Positions 46,086 through 57,310 of a stretch of DNA of 64,000 nt are shown here, piece after piece. The translations under genes were made by a program, and so were the position numbers. Numbering within the stretch: the first letter of the stretch is position 1; each line of letters starts with the position of its first letter. Under the pieces are notes generated by a model, which was given only the letters and a program-made list of their open reading frames with translations, was not told the origin of the DNA and did no database searches. The stretch is from NCBI GenBank assembly GCA_029582155.1, contig CM055899.1, positions 86,338,056-86,402,055 on the forward strand, given 5' to 3'. Source of the DNA: Panopea generosa. Its lineage: Eukaryota > Mollusca > Bivalvia > Adapedonta > Hiatellidae.

Positions 46086-47090
46086 CCTAACAGCCATTGT
46101 TAACATCAATGTTACATAAACAAATCAATGAAAACAGACAGGCATAAATTGTTCCATATAAATGTAGATGAGATTTTGCCCAACAAACTTAAGCCATTTT
46201 TTTCAATTGTTGGTATATTGGTCCATTATCTGGACATTTAACGAATGTATAGCAGTAATGGAAGGCCTATATAACAAATGCTACTGGTGTTGATTTCTGT
46301 TTGAAACTATTAAATGCTTCATATTTTAAAAACGTTTTCATGCATAATCATTATTATATAAAAACAAACAATTATAATGCAAGGGACTGATTTGTTATTG
46401 GTCAAAATGGAACTATATTGGTCCAGCTGATCTTGCATTGGTCCAGTTTAACCTGTTTTTGCCCAGCTGATTTAGTATTGGTACATCTGAGACTGTTTAG
46501 GTCCATTGGTTCAATAGCGCTTGCTTTGGCTTAACTGATCTTTTCGTACAATTCTTTAAGATCTAACCCAGTGGAAAATTATATTAACCAACAAGAGCTA
46601 AAATTGACGCAATGAATATAATGTAAATTCAGTTAAGATAATAAACTGAATAAGTGTTGGTCTGGTTCAATGAACTTTTATTGGCCAATTTGAGCTCTTT
46701 TTACTCACTTTAGCTCTTCCGGTCAAATTTACTAAATTGGCCACAATTCACTTGATCCCATATTGCCCATTTAAGTTAATAAGTTAATAACATACATCTT
46801 TTCAAGAGACAAGAATATTAAATGAATTAATTAAAAGTGATTAATTAAATTAACTGACATTGAATATAGATACTAAAACTATAGATAATACTGTTTCATC
46901 AATAATGTTGTAAATAGACAATATGCTATGATTTTTTAATTGAAATGAAAACAATAACATGAAAATATGACATAATTGTTTTTAAGATGTAATTTGTGAT
47001 TTTCTTGGTTTATTTTATGTATAATGTCTATCTCTATCATAAATAAAAACTATCCTACTTTGTAGATTTTGACTTGTTTTTTTTCCACAT
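46086..47090. other. Unique AT-rich sequence, no gene seen
   Basis: Degenerate TTGGTCCAGCTGAT-like blocks occur at 46390-46500. Otherwise nothing is recognisable. I looked here for the next MTO1 exon on the minus strand and did not find it. Confidence 0.5.
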
Positions 47091-47094
47091 CAAA

Positions 47095-47378
47095 AGCCAG
47101 ACCCGGTTAGCTCAGTCATTAGCTTGTCTGTATATCAATCCAGGAGTCAACAGTTTGAATCCCAGCCCAGCCACAATCTATGTGATGGGTGATATACAAT
47201 ATTGTATCTCATTATCATTGTCTCTCACCACTGATTCTAGTGGGAAAGTTATTGGTTACTTGTGGAGATGGGGTGTGCTCAAGTACCGGTTAACATTCCA
47301 AAATCCCTGGAAACAGTGGTTAGGTAAACTGAAAGTCTGTTAGCCCTCGATGGCATAAAAATGACACTAAAAATTAAA
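47095..47378 (+). repeat. tRNA-derived SINE, family A, full length
   Basis: The head CCCGGTTAGCTCAGTCATTA has an A box. The B box lies near 47145-47165, with the body TTGTCTCTCACCACTGATTC and GGAGATGGGGTGTGCTCAAG. The tail ends GCCCTCGATGGCATAAAAAT before an A/T-rich 3' end. The open frame at 47074-47343 is this SINE. Confidence 0.85.
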
Positions 47379-47449
47379 TTAATCAATTCCACATCAAAAT
47401 ATCTACTGTGATTAGAAACTGCAGTGCAATGCCACATTACATTTGTTTG

Positions 47450-47690
47450 TTTGAATATTTAGCATCATTTTCATGCCACCAAGGGCTAACAGATGGTCAG
47501 TTACCCTAATCCATCTTTGCAAATAACTGATAACTTTCATACTTGTGAGCAGTGAGAGATAGAAGATAACGAGACAAAATGTCGCATAAATAAATCATCA
47601 TGGAGACTGTGGCCAGATGTGGAGATTGAACTCATGACCCCTTGATTATAAGTCAGATGAGCTACCAACTGAGCTAACCAGACCTGACCA
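47450..47690 (-). repeat. tRNA-derived SINE, family A, inverted
   Basis: This is the mirror of the 47095 copy about 70 bp away. Its tail is at the left (TAGCATCATTTTCATGCCAC) and its head at the right (minus strand GGTCTGGTTAGCTCAGTTGG). A piece of the body around the GATCCCTGG block is deleted. Confidence 0.82.
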
Positions 47691-48032
47691 TCACTGTGAT
47701 TTGAAATAGGAGAACCATGCCACATGAGAAAATGCATTATATTTGTTGATGTCCTTCTGAAGCTTATAGAATGTTCGCATTCATTTTCCGATAAACACTA
47801 TGTCATACTTTTTAATTTCCTGCATATTTTCGGAAAAAATTTGAGATCTTTAACAGCACAAATATCAGAATTATAACCTTTTAGACATCATGAAGCACAA
47901 TTAAGTAAAAAGGTGTAACGTCTGCCATTCCATTTATCATCTCCAACTATAACACATGCATGTATATATCGGGGCAAGATAAATAGGAAAATGGACCTGG
48001 TGGTGTTAATAGAGTGCACAAATACATAAATA

Positions 48033-48210
48033 CAGTCAAACCTGTCTTAAGCAGCCAGTTATAGGAAGGAGCAAAAGTGGCCTCTTAAGACAGGTTGTTG
48101 TTTAATGCAGGTTAATTTGCTCTGAAATCATATAAATGGGAAACAACAAATGTGGCTGCTTAAGACAAGTGGCTGCTTAATAGAGGTGACCACTTACACA
48201 GGTTTGACTG
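48033..48210. mobile_element. CAGTCAAACCTGT MITE, intact copy (178 bp)
   Basis: Perfect 13-bp terminal inverted repeats (CAGTCAAACCTGT and ACAGGTTTGACTG) are flanked by TA at 48031-48032 and 48211-48212. The similarity extends inward (CTTAAGCAGCC versus GTAAGTGGTC). No coding capacity. The TA duplication fits a Tc1/mariner or pogo-type mobiliser. Confidence 0.9.
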
Positions 48211-48398
48211 TATAAGAAAAGAATGTGCAATGTAAGTAAACCTTGAAAAGGTTCACATATACTTTGCTAGATTATTCATTCTTTAAGCTGGAGCAATGGA
48301 CCATGAGTGGTGTTGCATATTTCAATGCTCAGTAAAACCAAGCCAGTTATTTTCTCTTCTTTGTTCTCTTAGCTTCCGCGGGATCCTTTTATCAAATA

Positions 48399-49042
48399 AA
48401 GTAAAAACTTGTTATCTGGCTATTGGTGGGACTGTCAAAAAATATCCGAATATATCCGAATATCGACACAGAACTTGTCTCCAGACCAATATTTATTTTC
48501 ATCACCTGATAATTGTCGTCTGTCAATTGTACTTTCACTTTCATATTACGGTCCATGCAGTAGAATTACACTGTCATGATAAATGCTGATATCCAGATCT
48601 TTCTTTGAATTTCTCAGCAGTGTGAGATATAAGTTGAGACTGATCGATTGAATCAAATGATATTCATACAATTGACATGCAGTCACCCATTTCAATGACA
48701 TGATGTTTGCAACATTCTGTCAGTCATTAAAACTGATACCTTTGCCATAGACCAGTAATTAGTAACTCATCCTAAACAATGGTGAAAAATAGCAAGCGTA
48801 GATTTTCACACAATAGGGAAAAAACACAATAACATGTCAATTATTGTATCGAGACAAACATTCAATTAGAGGTGTAAAATGATCAATCAGGAATTAAAAC
48901 TGGGATCGAAATATCCAAAATATCGACATAGACAATATCGAGTAAAAAGGAATATATTTACATATACAAAGAAGGGGAACTGGTAAAAAATATCCTTCCA
49001 GAATATCCACTCACGCTATATCAAGATAACGAGTTTCGGCTG
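48399..49042. mobile_element. 644-bp inverted-repeat element beside an MTO1 exon
   Basis: The left end AAGTAAAAACTTGTTATCTG and the reverse complement of the right end CAGCCGAAACTCGTTATCTT align over the ends and again at ATATCC-rich inner blocks. TA flanks both sides (48397-48398, 49043-49044). The right end lies 34 bp from the donor side of the MTO1 exon at 49077. No transposase frame is present. Confidence 0.65.
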
Positions 49043-49076
49043 TATTATTCACTACACATAACATATGAAATGGTAC

Positions 49077-49189
49077 CTTGGTCCGTTGATTTCCTCTTTA
49101 ACGTGTTTGTTAAGATGAAGGCTGTCAAGCACGATCTTCTCAATCTTCTTGTCTGTCAGTGTTGTATGACAATCCAGCTGGTTCCCAGC
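49077..49189 (-). CDS. MTO1: MTO1 internal exon (last one found), 113 bp
   Basis: On the minus strand CATCAG/GCTGGG gives a clean acceptor and ACCAAG/GTACCA a clean donor. The exon encodes 37 codons plus two bases, from AGNQLDCHTT through KKIEKIVLDS to KEEINGP and the first two bases of an Arg codon. This matches the MTO1/MnmG segment in which a Leu-His-x-Asn-x-His-Val-Lys stretch precedes the GPRYCPS family signature. The donor falls between GPR and Y, inside that signature. The exon begins in phase 0, as required by the exon at 58876-58988, which ends on a full codon. MTO1 is the FAD-dependent mitochondrial enzyme that, with GTPBP3, installs the 5-taurinomethyl group on U34 of mitochondrial tRNAs. 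Lower similarity at the start (AGNQLDC) is normal for this linker. Confidence 0.88.
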
Positions 49190-49294
49190 CTGATGGAAAT
49201 ACAGAAAGAGATAATAATGGTGATAGTAAGTGATGGCGATTACTTGTATAATGATGATGATGAAATTGTTGATGATGATAATGACGAAATAAAA

Positions 49295-49535
49295 TGACCG
49301 CAATGGAGGTCAAGTGCTAGTGCGTCCGCCTCATGGGGAAGATTATGGGTTCCATCCCTGGCTGGGTCATACCAAAGATTTAAAAATTAGTACTAAAAGC
49401 TTCCTCACTTGGCTCTCAGCATTAAGAGGATAGTTCTAGGTCTTATCAGCCTGGTGTCAGTAAAATTTGACTAGGTGAGGTATTACACCATAATTTTATA
49501 TTTGCGGCATGATACTCCAGTGTGGCAGCATGTTT
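49295..49535 (+). repeat. tRNA-derived SINE, family D, full copy
   Basis: A tRNA-like head lies at 49295-49365 (GCGTCCGCCTCATGGGGAAG, then GGGTTCCATCCCTGGCTGGG). A middle with CTCAGCATTAAGAGGATAGT follows, then a tail with GTGTCAGTAAAATTTGACTA and GGCATGATACTCCAGTGTG. The tail is homologous to the whole 61/62-bp satellite unit. Confidence 0.82.
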
Positions 49536-49667
49536 ATATTAACTATAGTCATTATGCATAATTATACCAAATATACAAGTTTCATGTGCATGCCAACTGA
49601 AACACTGTCGTCTGCTTTGGTTTAAAATTTCTCAATTAACTCATATGTTAACTTCCTGTATTCTTGT

Positions 49668-49800
49668 GAATGAGCAGCGTGGTAGACCTTCGCCTCGCAT
49701 GCAGAAGATCATGGGTTCGATCCCTTACCTGGCCAAACCAAAAACTTGGAAAATGGTGCTCAGCAGAGGATAATTCTACTTGGTGGGGTATCATACATTA
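49668..49800 (+). repeat. tRNA-derived SINE, family D, whose tail opens the satellite
   Basis: The head GCGTGGTAGACCTTCGCCTC and B box CATGGGTTCGATCCCTTACC are followed by the family D middle (GTGCTCAGCAGAGGATAATT). Then TTGGTGGGGTATCATACATT begins the first satellite unit with no junction sequence between them. Confidence 0.85.
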
Positions 49801-52800
49801 TGTCTGTGGCATGATACTCCAGTGTGTGGTATAATGTGACTGGGTGGGGTATCATACAGTGTGTCTGTGGCATGATATTCCAGTGTGTCAGTATAATGTG
49901 ACTGGGTGGGGTATCATACAGTGTGTCTGTGGTACTCCAGTGTGTCAGTATAATGTGACTGGGTGGGGTATCATACAGTGTGTCTGTGGCATGATACTCC
50001 AGTGTGTGGTATAATGTGACTGGGTGGGGTATCATACTATGTGTCTGTGGCATGATACTCCAGTGTGTCAGTATAATGTGACTGGGTGGGGTATCATACT
50101 ATGTGTCTGTGGCATGATACTCCAGTGTGTGGTATAAGGTGACTGGGTGGGGTATCATACTATGTGTCTGTGGCATGATACTCCAGTGTGTGGTATAATG
50201 TGACTGGGTGGGGTATCATACTATGTGTCTGTGGCATGATACTCCAGTGTGTGGTATAATGTGACTGGGTGGGGTATCATACTATGTGTCTGTGGCATGA
50301 TACTCCAGTGTGTCAGTATAATGTGACTGGGTGGGGTATCATACTATGTGTCCATGGCACAATACTCCAGTGTGTCAGTATAATGTGACTGGGTGGGGTA
50401 TCATACAGTGTGTCCGTGGCATGATACTCCAGTGTGTCAGTATAAGGTGACTGGGTGGGGTATCATACTATGTGTCTGTGGCATGATACTCCAGTGTGTC
50501 AGTATAATGTGACTGGGTGGGGTATCATACAGTGTGTCTTTGGCATGATACTCCAGTGTGGCAGTATAATGTGACTGGGTGGGGTATCATACTATGTGTC
50601 TGTGGCATGATACTCCAGTGTGTCAGTATAATGTGACTGGGTGGGGTATCATACTATGTGTCTGTGGCATGATACTCCAGTGTGTCAGTATAATGTGACT
50701 GGGTGGGGTATCATACTATGTGTCTGTGGCATGATACTCCAGTGTGTCAGTATAATGTGACTGGGTGGGGTATCATACTATGTGTCTGTGGCATGATACT
50801 CCAGTGTGTCAGTATAATGTGACTGGGTGGGGTATCATATAGTGTGTCTGTGGCATGATACTCCAGTGTGTGGTATAATGTGACTGGGTGGGGTATCATA
50901 CAGTGTGTCTGCTGCATGATACTCCAGTGTGTGGTATAAGGTGACTGGGTGGGGTATCATACTATGTGTCCATGGCATGATACTCCAGTGTGTCAGTATG
51001 ACGTGACTGGGTGGGGTATCATACAGTGTGTCTGTGGCATGATACTCCAGTGTGTCAGTATAATGTGACTGGGTGGGGTATCATACAGTGTGTCTGTGGC
51101 ATGATACTCCAGTGTGTCAGTATAATGTGACTGGGTGGGGTATCATACTATGTGTCTGTGGCATGATACTCCAGTGTGTCAGTATAATGTGACTGGGTGG
51201 GGTATCATATAGTGTGTCTGTGGCATGATACTCCAGTGTGTGGTATAATGTGACTGGGTGGGGTATCATACAGTGTGTCTGTGGCATGATTCTCCAGTGT
51301 GTCAGTATAATGTGACTGGGCGGGGTATCATACAGTGTGTCCATGACATGATACTCCAGTGTGTCAGTATAATGTGACTGGGTGGGGAATCATACTATGT
51401 GTCTGTGGCATGATACTCCAGTGTGTGGTATTAGGTGACTGGGTGGGGTATCATACAGTGTGTCTGTGGCATGATACTCCAGTGTGTGGTATAATGTGAC
51501 TGGGTGGGGTATCATACAGTGTGTCTGTGGCATGATACTCCAGTGTGTCAGTATAATGTGACTGGGTGGGGAATCACACTATGTGTCTGTGGCATGATAC
51601 TCCAGTGTGTGGTATAAGGTGACTGGGTGGGGTATCATACTATGTGTCTGTGGCATGATACTCCAGTGTGTGGTATAAGGTGACTGGGTGGGGTATCATA
51701 CAGTGTGTCTGTGGCATGATACTCCAGTGTGTCAGTATAATGTGACTGGGTGGGGTATCATATAGTGTGTCTGTGGCATGATACTCCAGTGTGTGGTATA
51801 ATGTGACTGGGTGGGGTATCATACAGTGTGTCTGTGGCATGATACTCCACTGTGTCAGTATAATGTGACTGGGTGGGGTATCATACAGTGTGTCTGTGGC
51901 ATGATACTCCAGTGTGTGGTATAAGGTGACTGGGTGGGGTATCATACAGTGTGTCTGTGGCATGATACTCCAGTGTGTCAGTATAATGTGACTGGGTGGG
52001 GTATCATACTATGTGTCTGTGGCATGATACTCCAGTGTGTGGTATTAGGTGACTGGGTGGGGTATCATACAGTGTGTCTGTGGCATGATACTCCAGTGTG
52101 TCAGTATAATGTGACTGGGTGGGGTATCATATAGTGTGTCTGTGGCATGATACTCCAGTGTGTGGTATAATGTGACTGGGTGGGGTATCATACAGTGTGT
52201 CTGTGGCATGATACTCCAGTGTGTCAGTATAATGTGACTGGGTGGGGTATCATACAGTGTGTCCATGGCATGATACTCCAGTGTGTCAGTATAATGTGAC
52301 TGGGTGGGGAATCATACTATGTGTCTGTGGCATGATACTCTAGTGTGTGGTATAAGGTGACTGGGTGGGGTATCATACAGTGTGTCTGTGGCATGATATT
52401 CCAGTGTGTCAGTATAATGTGACTGGGTGGGGTATCATACAGTGTGTCTGTGGCATGATACTCCAGTGTGTCAGTATAATGTGACTGGGTGGGGTATCAT
52501 ACTATGTGTCTGTGGCATGATACTCCAGTGTGTGGTATAAAGTGACTTGGTGGGGTATCATACAATATGTCTGTGGCATGATACTCCAGTGTGTCAGTAT
52601 AATGTGACTGGGTGGGGAATCATACTATGTGTCTGTGGCATGATACTCCAGTGTGTGGTATAAGGTGACTGGGTGGGGTATCATACAGTGTGTCTGTGGC
52701 ATGATACTCCAGTGTGTCAGTATAATGTGACTGGGTGGGGTATCATACTATGTGTCCATGGCATGATACTCCAGTGTGTCAGTATAATGTGACTGGGTGG

Positions 52801-55800
52801 GGTATCATACAGTGTGTCTGTGGCATGATACTCCAGTGTGTCAGTATAATGTGACTGGGTGGGGTATCATACTATGTGTCTGTGGCATGATACTCCAGTG
52901 TGTGGTATAAGGTGACTGGGTGGGGTATCATACTATGTGTCTGTGGCATGATACTCCAGTGTGTCAGTATGATGTGACTGGGTGGGGTATCATACTATGT
53001 GTCTGTGGCATGATACTCCAGTGTGTCAGTATAATGTGACTGGGTGGGGTATCATATAGTGTGTCTGTGGCATGATACTCCAGTGTGTGGTATAATGTGA
53101 CTGGGTGGGGTATCATACAGTGTGTCTGTGGCATGATAATCCAGTGTGTCAGTATAATGTGACTTGGTGGGGTATCATACAGTGTGTCCATGGCATGATA
53201 CTCCAGTGTGTCAGTATAATGTGACTGGGTGGGGAATCATACAGTGTGTCTGGCATGATACTCCAGTGTGTGGTATAAGGTGACTGGGTGGGGTATCATA
53301 CAGTGTGTCTGTGGCATGATACTCCAGTGTGTCAGTATAATGTGACTGGGTGGGGTATCATATAGTGTGTCTGTGGCATGATACTCCAGTGTGTGGTATA
53401 ATGTGACTGGGTGGGGTATCATACAGTGTGTCTGTGGCATGATACTCCAGTGTGTCAGTATAATGTGACTTGGTGGGGTATCATATTATGTGTCTGTGGC
53501 AAGATACTCCAGTGTGTCAGTATAATGTGACTGGGTGGGGTATCATACTATGTGTCTGTGGCATGATACTCCAGTGTGTGGTATAAGGTGACTGGGTGGG
53601 GTATCATACTATGTGTCTGTGGCATGATACTCCAGTGTGTCAGTATGATGTGACTGGGTGGGGTATCATACAGTGTGTCTGTGGCATGATACTCCAGTGT
53701 GTCAGTATAATGTGACTGGGTGGGGTATCATACTATGTGTCTGTGGTATGATACTCCAGTGTGTGGTATAAGGTGACTTGGTGGGGTATCATACTATGTG
53801 TCCATGGAATGATACTCCAGTGTGTCAGTATGATGTGACTGGGTGGGGTATCATACAGTGTGTCTGTGGCATGATACTCCAGTGTGTCAGTATAATGTGA
53901 CTGGGTGGGGTATCATACTATGTGTCTGTGGCATGATACTCCAGTGTATCAGTATGATGTGACTGGGTGGGGTATCATACTATGTGTCTGTGGCATGATA
54001 CTCCAGTGTGTCAGTATAATGTGACTGGGTGGGGTATCATATAGTGTGTCTGTGGCATGATACTCCAGTGTGTGGTATAATGTGACTGGGTGGGGTATCA
54101 TACAGTGTGTCTGTGGCATGATACTCCAGTGTGTCAGTATAATGTGACTGGGTGGGGTATCATACAGTGTGTCCATGTCATGATACTCCAGTGTGTCAGT
54201 ATAATGTGACTGGGTGGGGAATCATACAGTGTGTCTGTGGCATGATACTCCAGTGTGTGGTATAAGGTGACTGGGTGGGGTATCATACAGTGTGTCTGTG
54301 GCATGATACTCCAGTGTGTCAGTATAATGTGACTTGGTGGGGTATCATACAGTGTGTCCATGGCATGATACTCCAGTGTGTCAGTATAATGTGACTGGGT
54401 GGGGAATCATACTATGTGTCTGTGGCATGATACTCCAGTGTGTCAGTATAATGTGACTGGGTGGGGTATCATACTATGTGTCTGTGGCATGATACTCCAG
54501 TGTGTGGTATAAGGTGACTGGGTGGGGTTTCATACTATGTGTCCATGGCATGATACTCCAGGTGTCAGTATAATGTGACTGGGTGGGGTATCATACAGTG
54601 TGTCTGTGGCATGATACTCCAGTGTGTCAGTATAATGTGACTGGGTGGGGTATCATACTATGTGTCTGTGGCATGATATTCCAGTGTGTCAGTATAATGT
54701 GACTGGGTGGGGTATCATACAGTGTGTCTGTGGCATGATACTCCAGTGTGTGGTATAATGTGACTGGGTGGGGTATCATACAGTGTGTCTGTGGCATGAT
54801 ACTCCAGTGTGTCAGTATAATGTGACTTGGTGGGGTATCATACAGTGTGTCCATGGCATGATACTCCAGTGTGTCAGTATAATGTGACTGGGTGGGGAAT
54901 CATACTATGTGTCTGTGGCATGATACTCCAGTGTGTGGTATAAGGTGACTGGGTGGGGTATCATACAGTGTGTCTGTGGCATGATACTCCAGTGTGTCAG
55001 TATAATGTGACTTGGTGGGGTATCATACAGTGTGTCTGTGGCATGATACTCCAGTGTGTGGTATAAGGTGACTGGGTGGGGAATCATACTATGTGTCTGT
55101 TGCATGATACTCCAGTGTGTGGTATAAGGTGACTGGGTGGGGTATCATACAGTGTGTCTGTGGCATGATATTCCAGTGTGTGGTATAAGGTGACTGGGTG
55201 GGGTATCATACAGTGTGTCTGTGGCATGATACTCCAGTGTGTGGTATAAGGTGACTGGGTGGGGTATCATACAGTGTGTCTGTGGCATGATACTCCAGTG
55301 TGTCAGTATAATGTGACTTGGTGGGGTATCATACAGTGTGTCTGTGGCATGATACTCCAGTGTGTGGTATAATGTGACTGGGTGGGGTATCATACAGTGT
55401 GTCTGTGGCATGATACTCCAGTGTGTCAGTATAATGTGACTGGGTGGGGTATCATACTATGTGTCTGTGGCATGATACTCCAGTGTGTCAGTATAATGTG
55501 ACTGGGTGGGGTATCATATAGTGTGTCTGTGGCATGATACTCCAGTGTGTGGTATAATGTGACTGGGTGGGGTATCATACAGTGTGTCTGTTGCATGATA
55601 CTCCAGTGTGTGGTATAAGGTGACTGGGTGGGGTTTCATACTATGTGTCCATGGCATGATACTCCAGGTGTCAGTATAATGTGACTGGGTGGGGTATCAT
55701 ACAGTGTGTCTGTGGCATGATACTCCAGTGTGTCAGTATAATGTGACTGGGTGGGGTATCATACTATGTGTCTGTGGCATGATACTCCAGTGTGTGGTAT

Positions 55801-56835
55801 AATGTGACTGGATGGGGTATCATACTATGTGTCCATAGCATGATACTCCAGTGTGTCAGTATGATGTGACTGGGTGGGGTATCATACTATGTGTCTGTGG
55901 CATGATACTCCAGTGTGTCAGTATAATGTGACTGGGTGGGGTATCATACAGTGTGTCTGTGGCATGATACTCCAGTGTGTCAGTATGATGTGACTGGGTG
56001 GGGTATCATACTATGTGTCTGTGGCATGATACTCCAGTGTGTCAGTATAATGTGACTGGGTGGGGTATCATACAGTGTGTCTGTGGCATGATGTTCCAGT
56101 GTGTCAGTATAATGTGACTGGGTGGGGTATCATATAGTGTGTCTGTGGCATGATACTCCAGTGTGTCAGTATAATGTGACTGGGTGGGGTATCATACAGT
56201 GTGTCTGTGGCATGATATTCCAGTGTGTCAGTATAATGTGACTGGGTCGGGTATCATACTATGTGTCTGTGGCATGATACTCCAGTGTGTGGTATAATGT
56301 GACTGGGTGGGGTATCATACTATGTGTCTGTGGCATGATACTCCAGTGTGTCAGTATAAAGTGACTTGGTGGGGTATCATACTATGTGTCTGCGGCATGA
56401 TACTCCAGTGTGTGGTATAATGTGACTGGGTGGGGTATCATACTATGTGTCTGTGGCATGATACTCCAGTGTGTCAGTATAATGTGACTGGGTGGGGTAT
56501 CATACAATGTGTCTGTGGCATGATACTCCAGTGTGTCAGTATAATGTGACTGGGTGGGGTATCATACAGTGTGTCTGTGCATGATACTCCAGTGTGTCAG
56601 TATAATGTGACATGATGGGGTATCATACAGTGTGTCTGTGGCATGATATTCCAGTGTGTCAGTATAATGTGAGTGGGTGGGGTATCAACCATGTGTCTGT
56701 GGCATGATATTTCAGTGTGTCAGTATAATGTGACTGGGTGGGGTATCATACAGTGTGCCTGTGGCATGATACTCCAGTGTGTCAGTATAATGTGACTGGG
56801 TGGGGTATCATAACATGTGTCTATGGCATGATAAT
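49770..56835. repeat. 61/62-bp satellite array (about 114 units, 7 kb)
   Basis: The unit is TGTGTCTGTGGCATGATACT, then CCAGTGTGTCAGTATAATGT and GACTGGGTGGGGTATCATAC. Units with GTGTGTCAGTATAATG are 62 bp and those with GTGTGTGGTATAATG are 61 bp. Marked variants (GTCCATGGCATG, GGGGAATCAT, CATATAGTGTG) recur at long intervals. The short minus-strand frames beginning at 51344, 52266, 53191, 54176, 54361 and 54854 mark one recurring variant. No coding role. Confidence 0.97.
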
Positions 56836-56849
56836 TCACTTTGAATTTA

Positions 56850-57300
56850 TATATCCATAAATCGATATATCTCAAGTAAACACCATTATGATATGACTGA
56901 AATTTGTTTGAAAGTGATGCTAAAATCCACACAACAACCCTAACAAAACAATTAACCAATCAAAAAATGACTTCATTTCATTTGCTGTCCTCTACAACTT
57001 AGCCAACATCAATTGATAATTTGCATATTCACCAAACAATGAAAATGTCGACACATTTTACGACAATCACAAAATGACTTTAGATTTATTTTGGTAATTA
57101 CATCAGCTGTTTGCTAGAATAGCCATTTTAATGAGTGTGAAAATCATACAACATGTGGTTGGGCCATAATTAGTTGTCATACTGGTGGATTAGCACAATG
57201 CCCATATTATCGGAGTCACCGACCATTGAATAAGAAGGAAAAGTTAAATTAATGACTGTAAAAGTGCGATGGTTTCACTATCACGGTGGTCGTAAAGTGG
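56850..57300. other. Unique intronic sequence of MTO1
   Basis: AT-rich sequence between the satellite and the fold-back transposon. No exon was recognised. Confidence 0.5.
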
Positions 57301-57310
57301 ACTTAAACAT

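Noticed and set aside
47074-47343. 89-residue plus-strand protein
   Set aside because: It coincides with a full-length family A SINE.
49760-56959. Many short His/Pro-rich minus-strand frames
   Set aside because: All lie in the 61/62-bp satellite, in an MTO1 intron. Frame ends follow the 61 versus 62 bp unit lengths.
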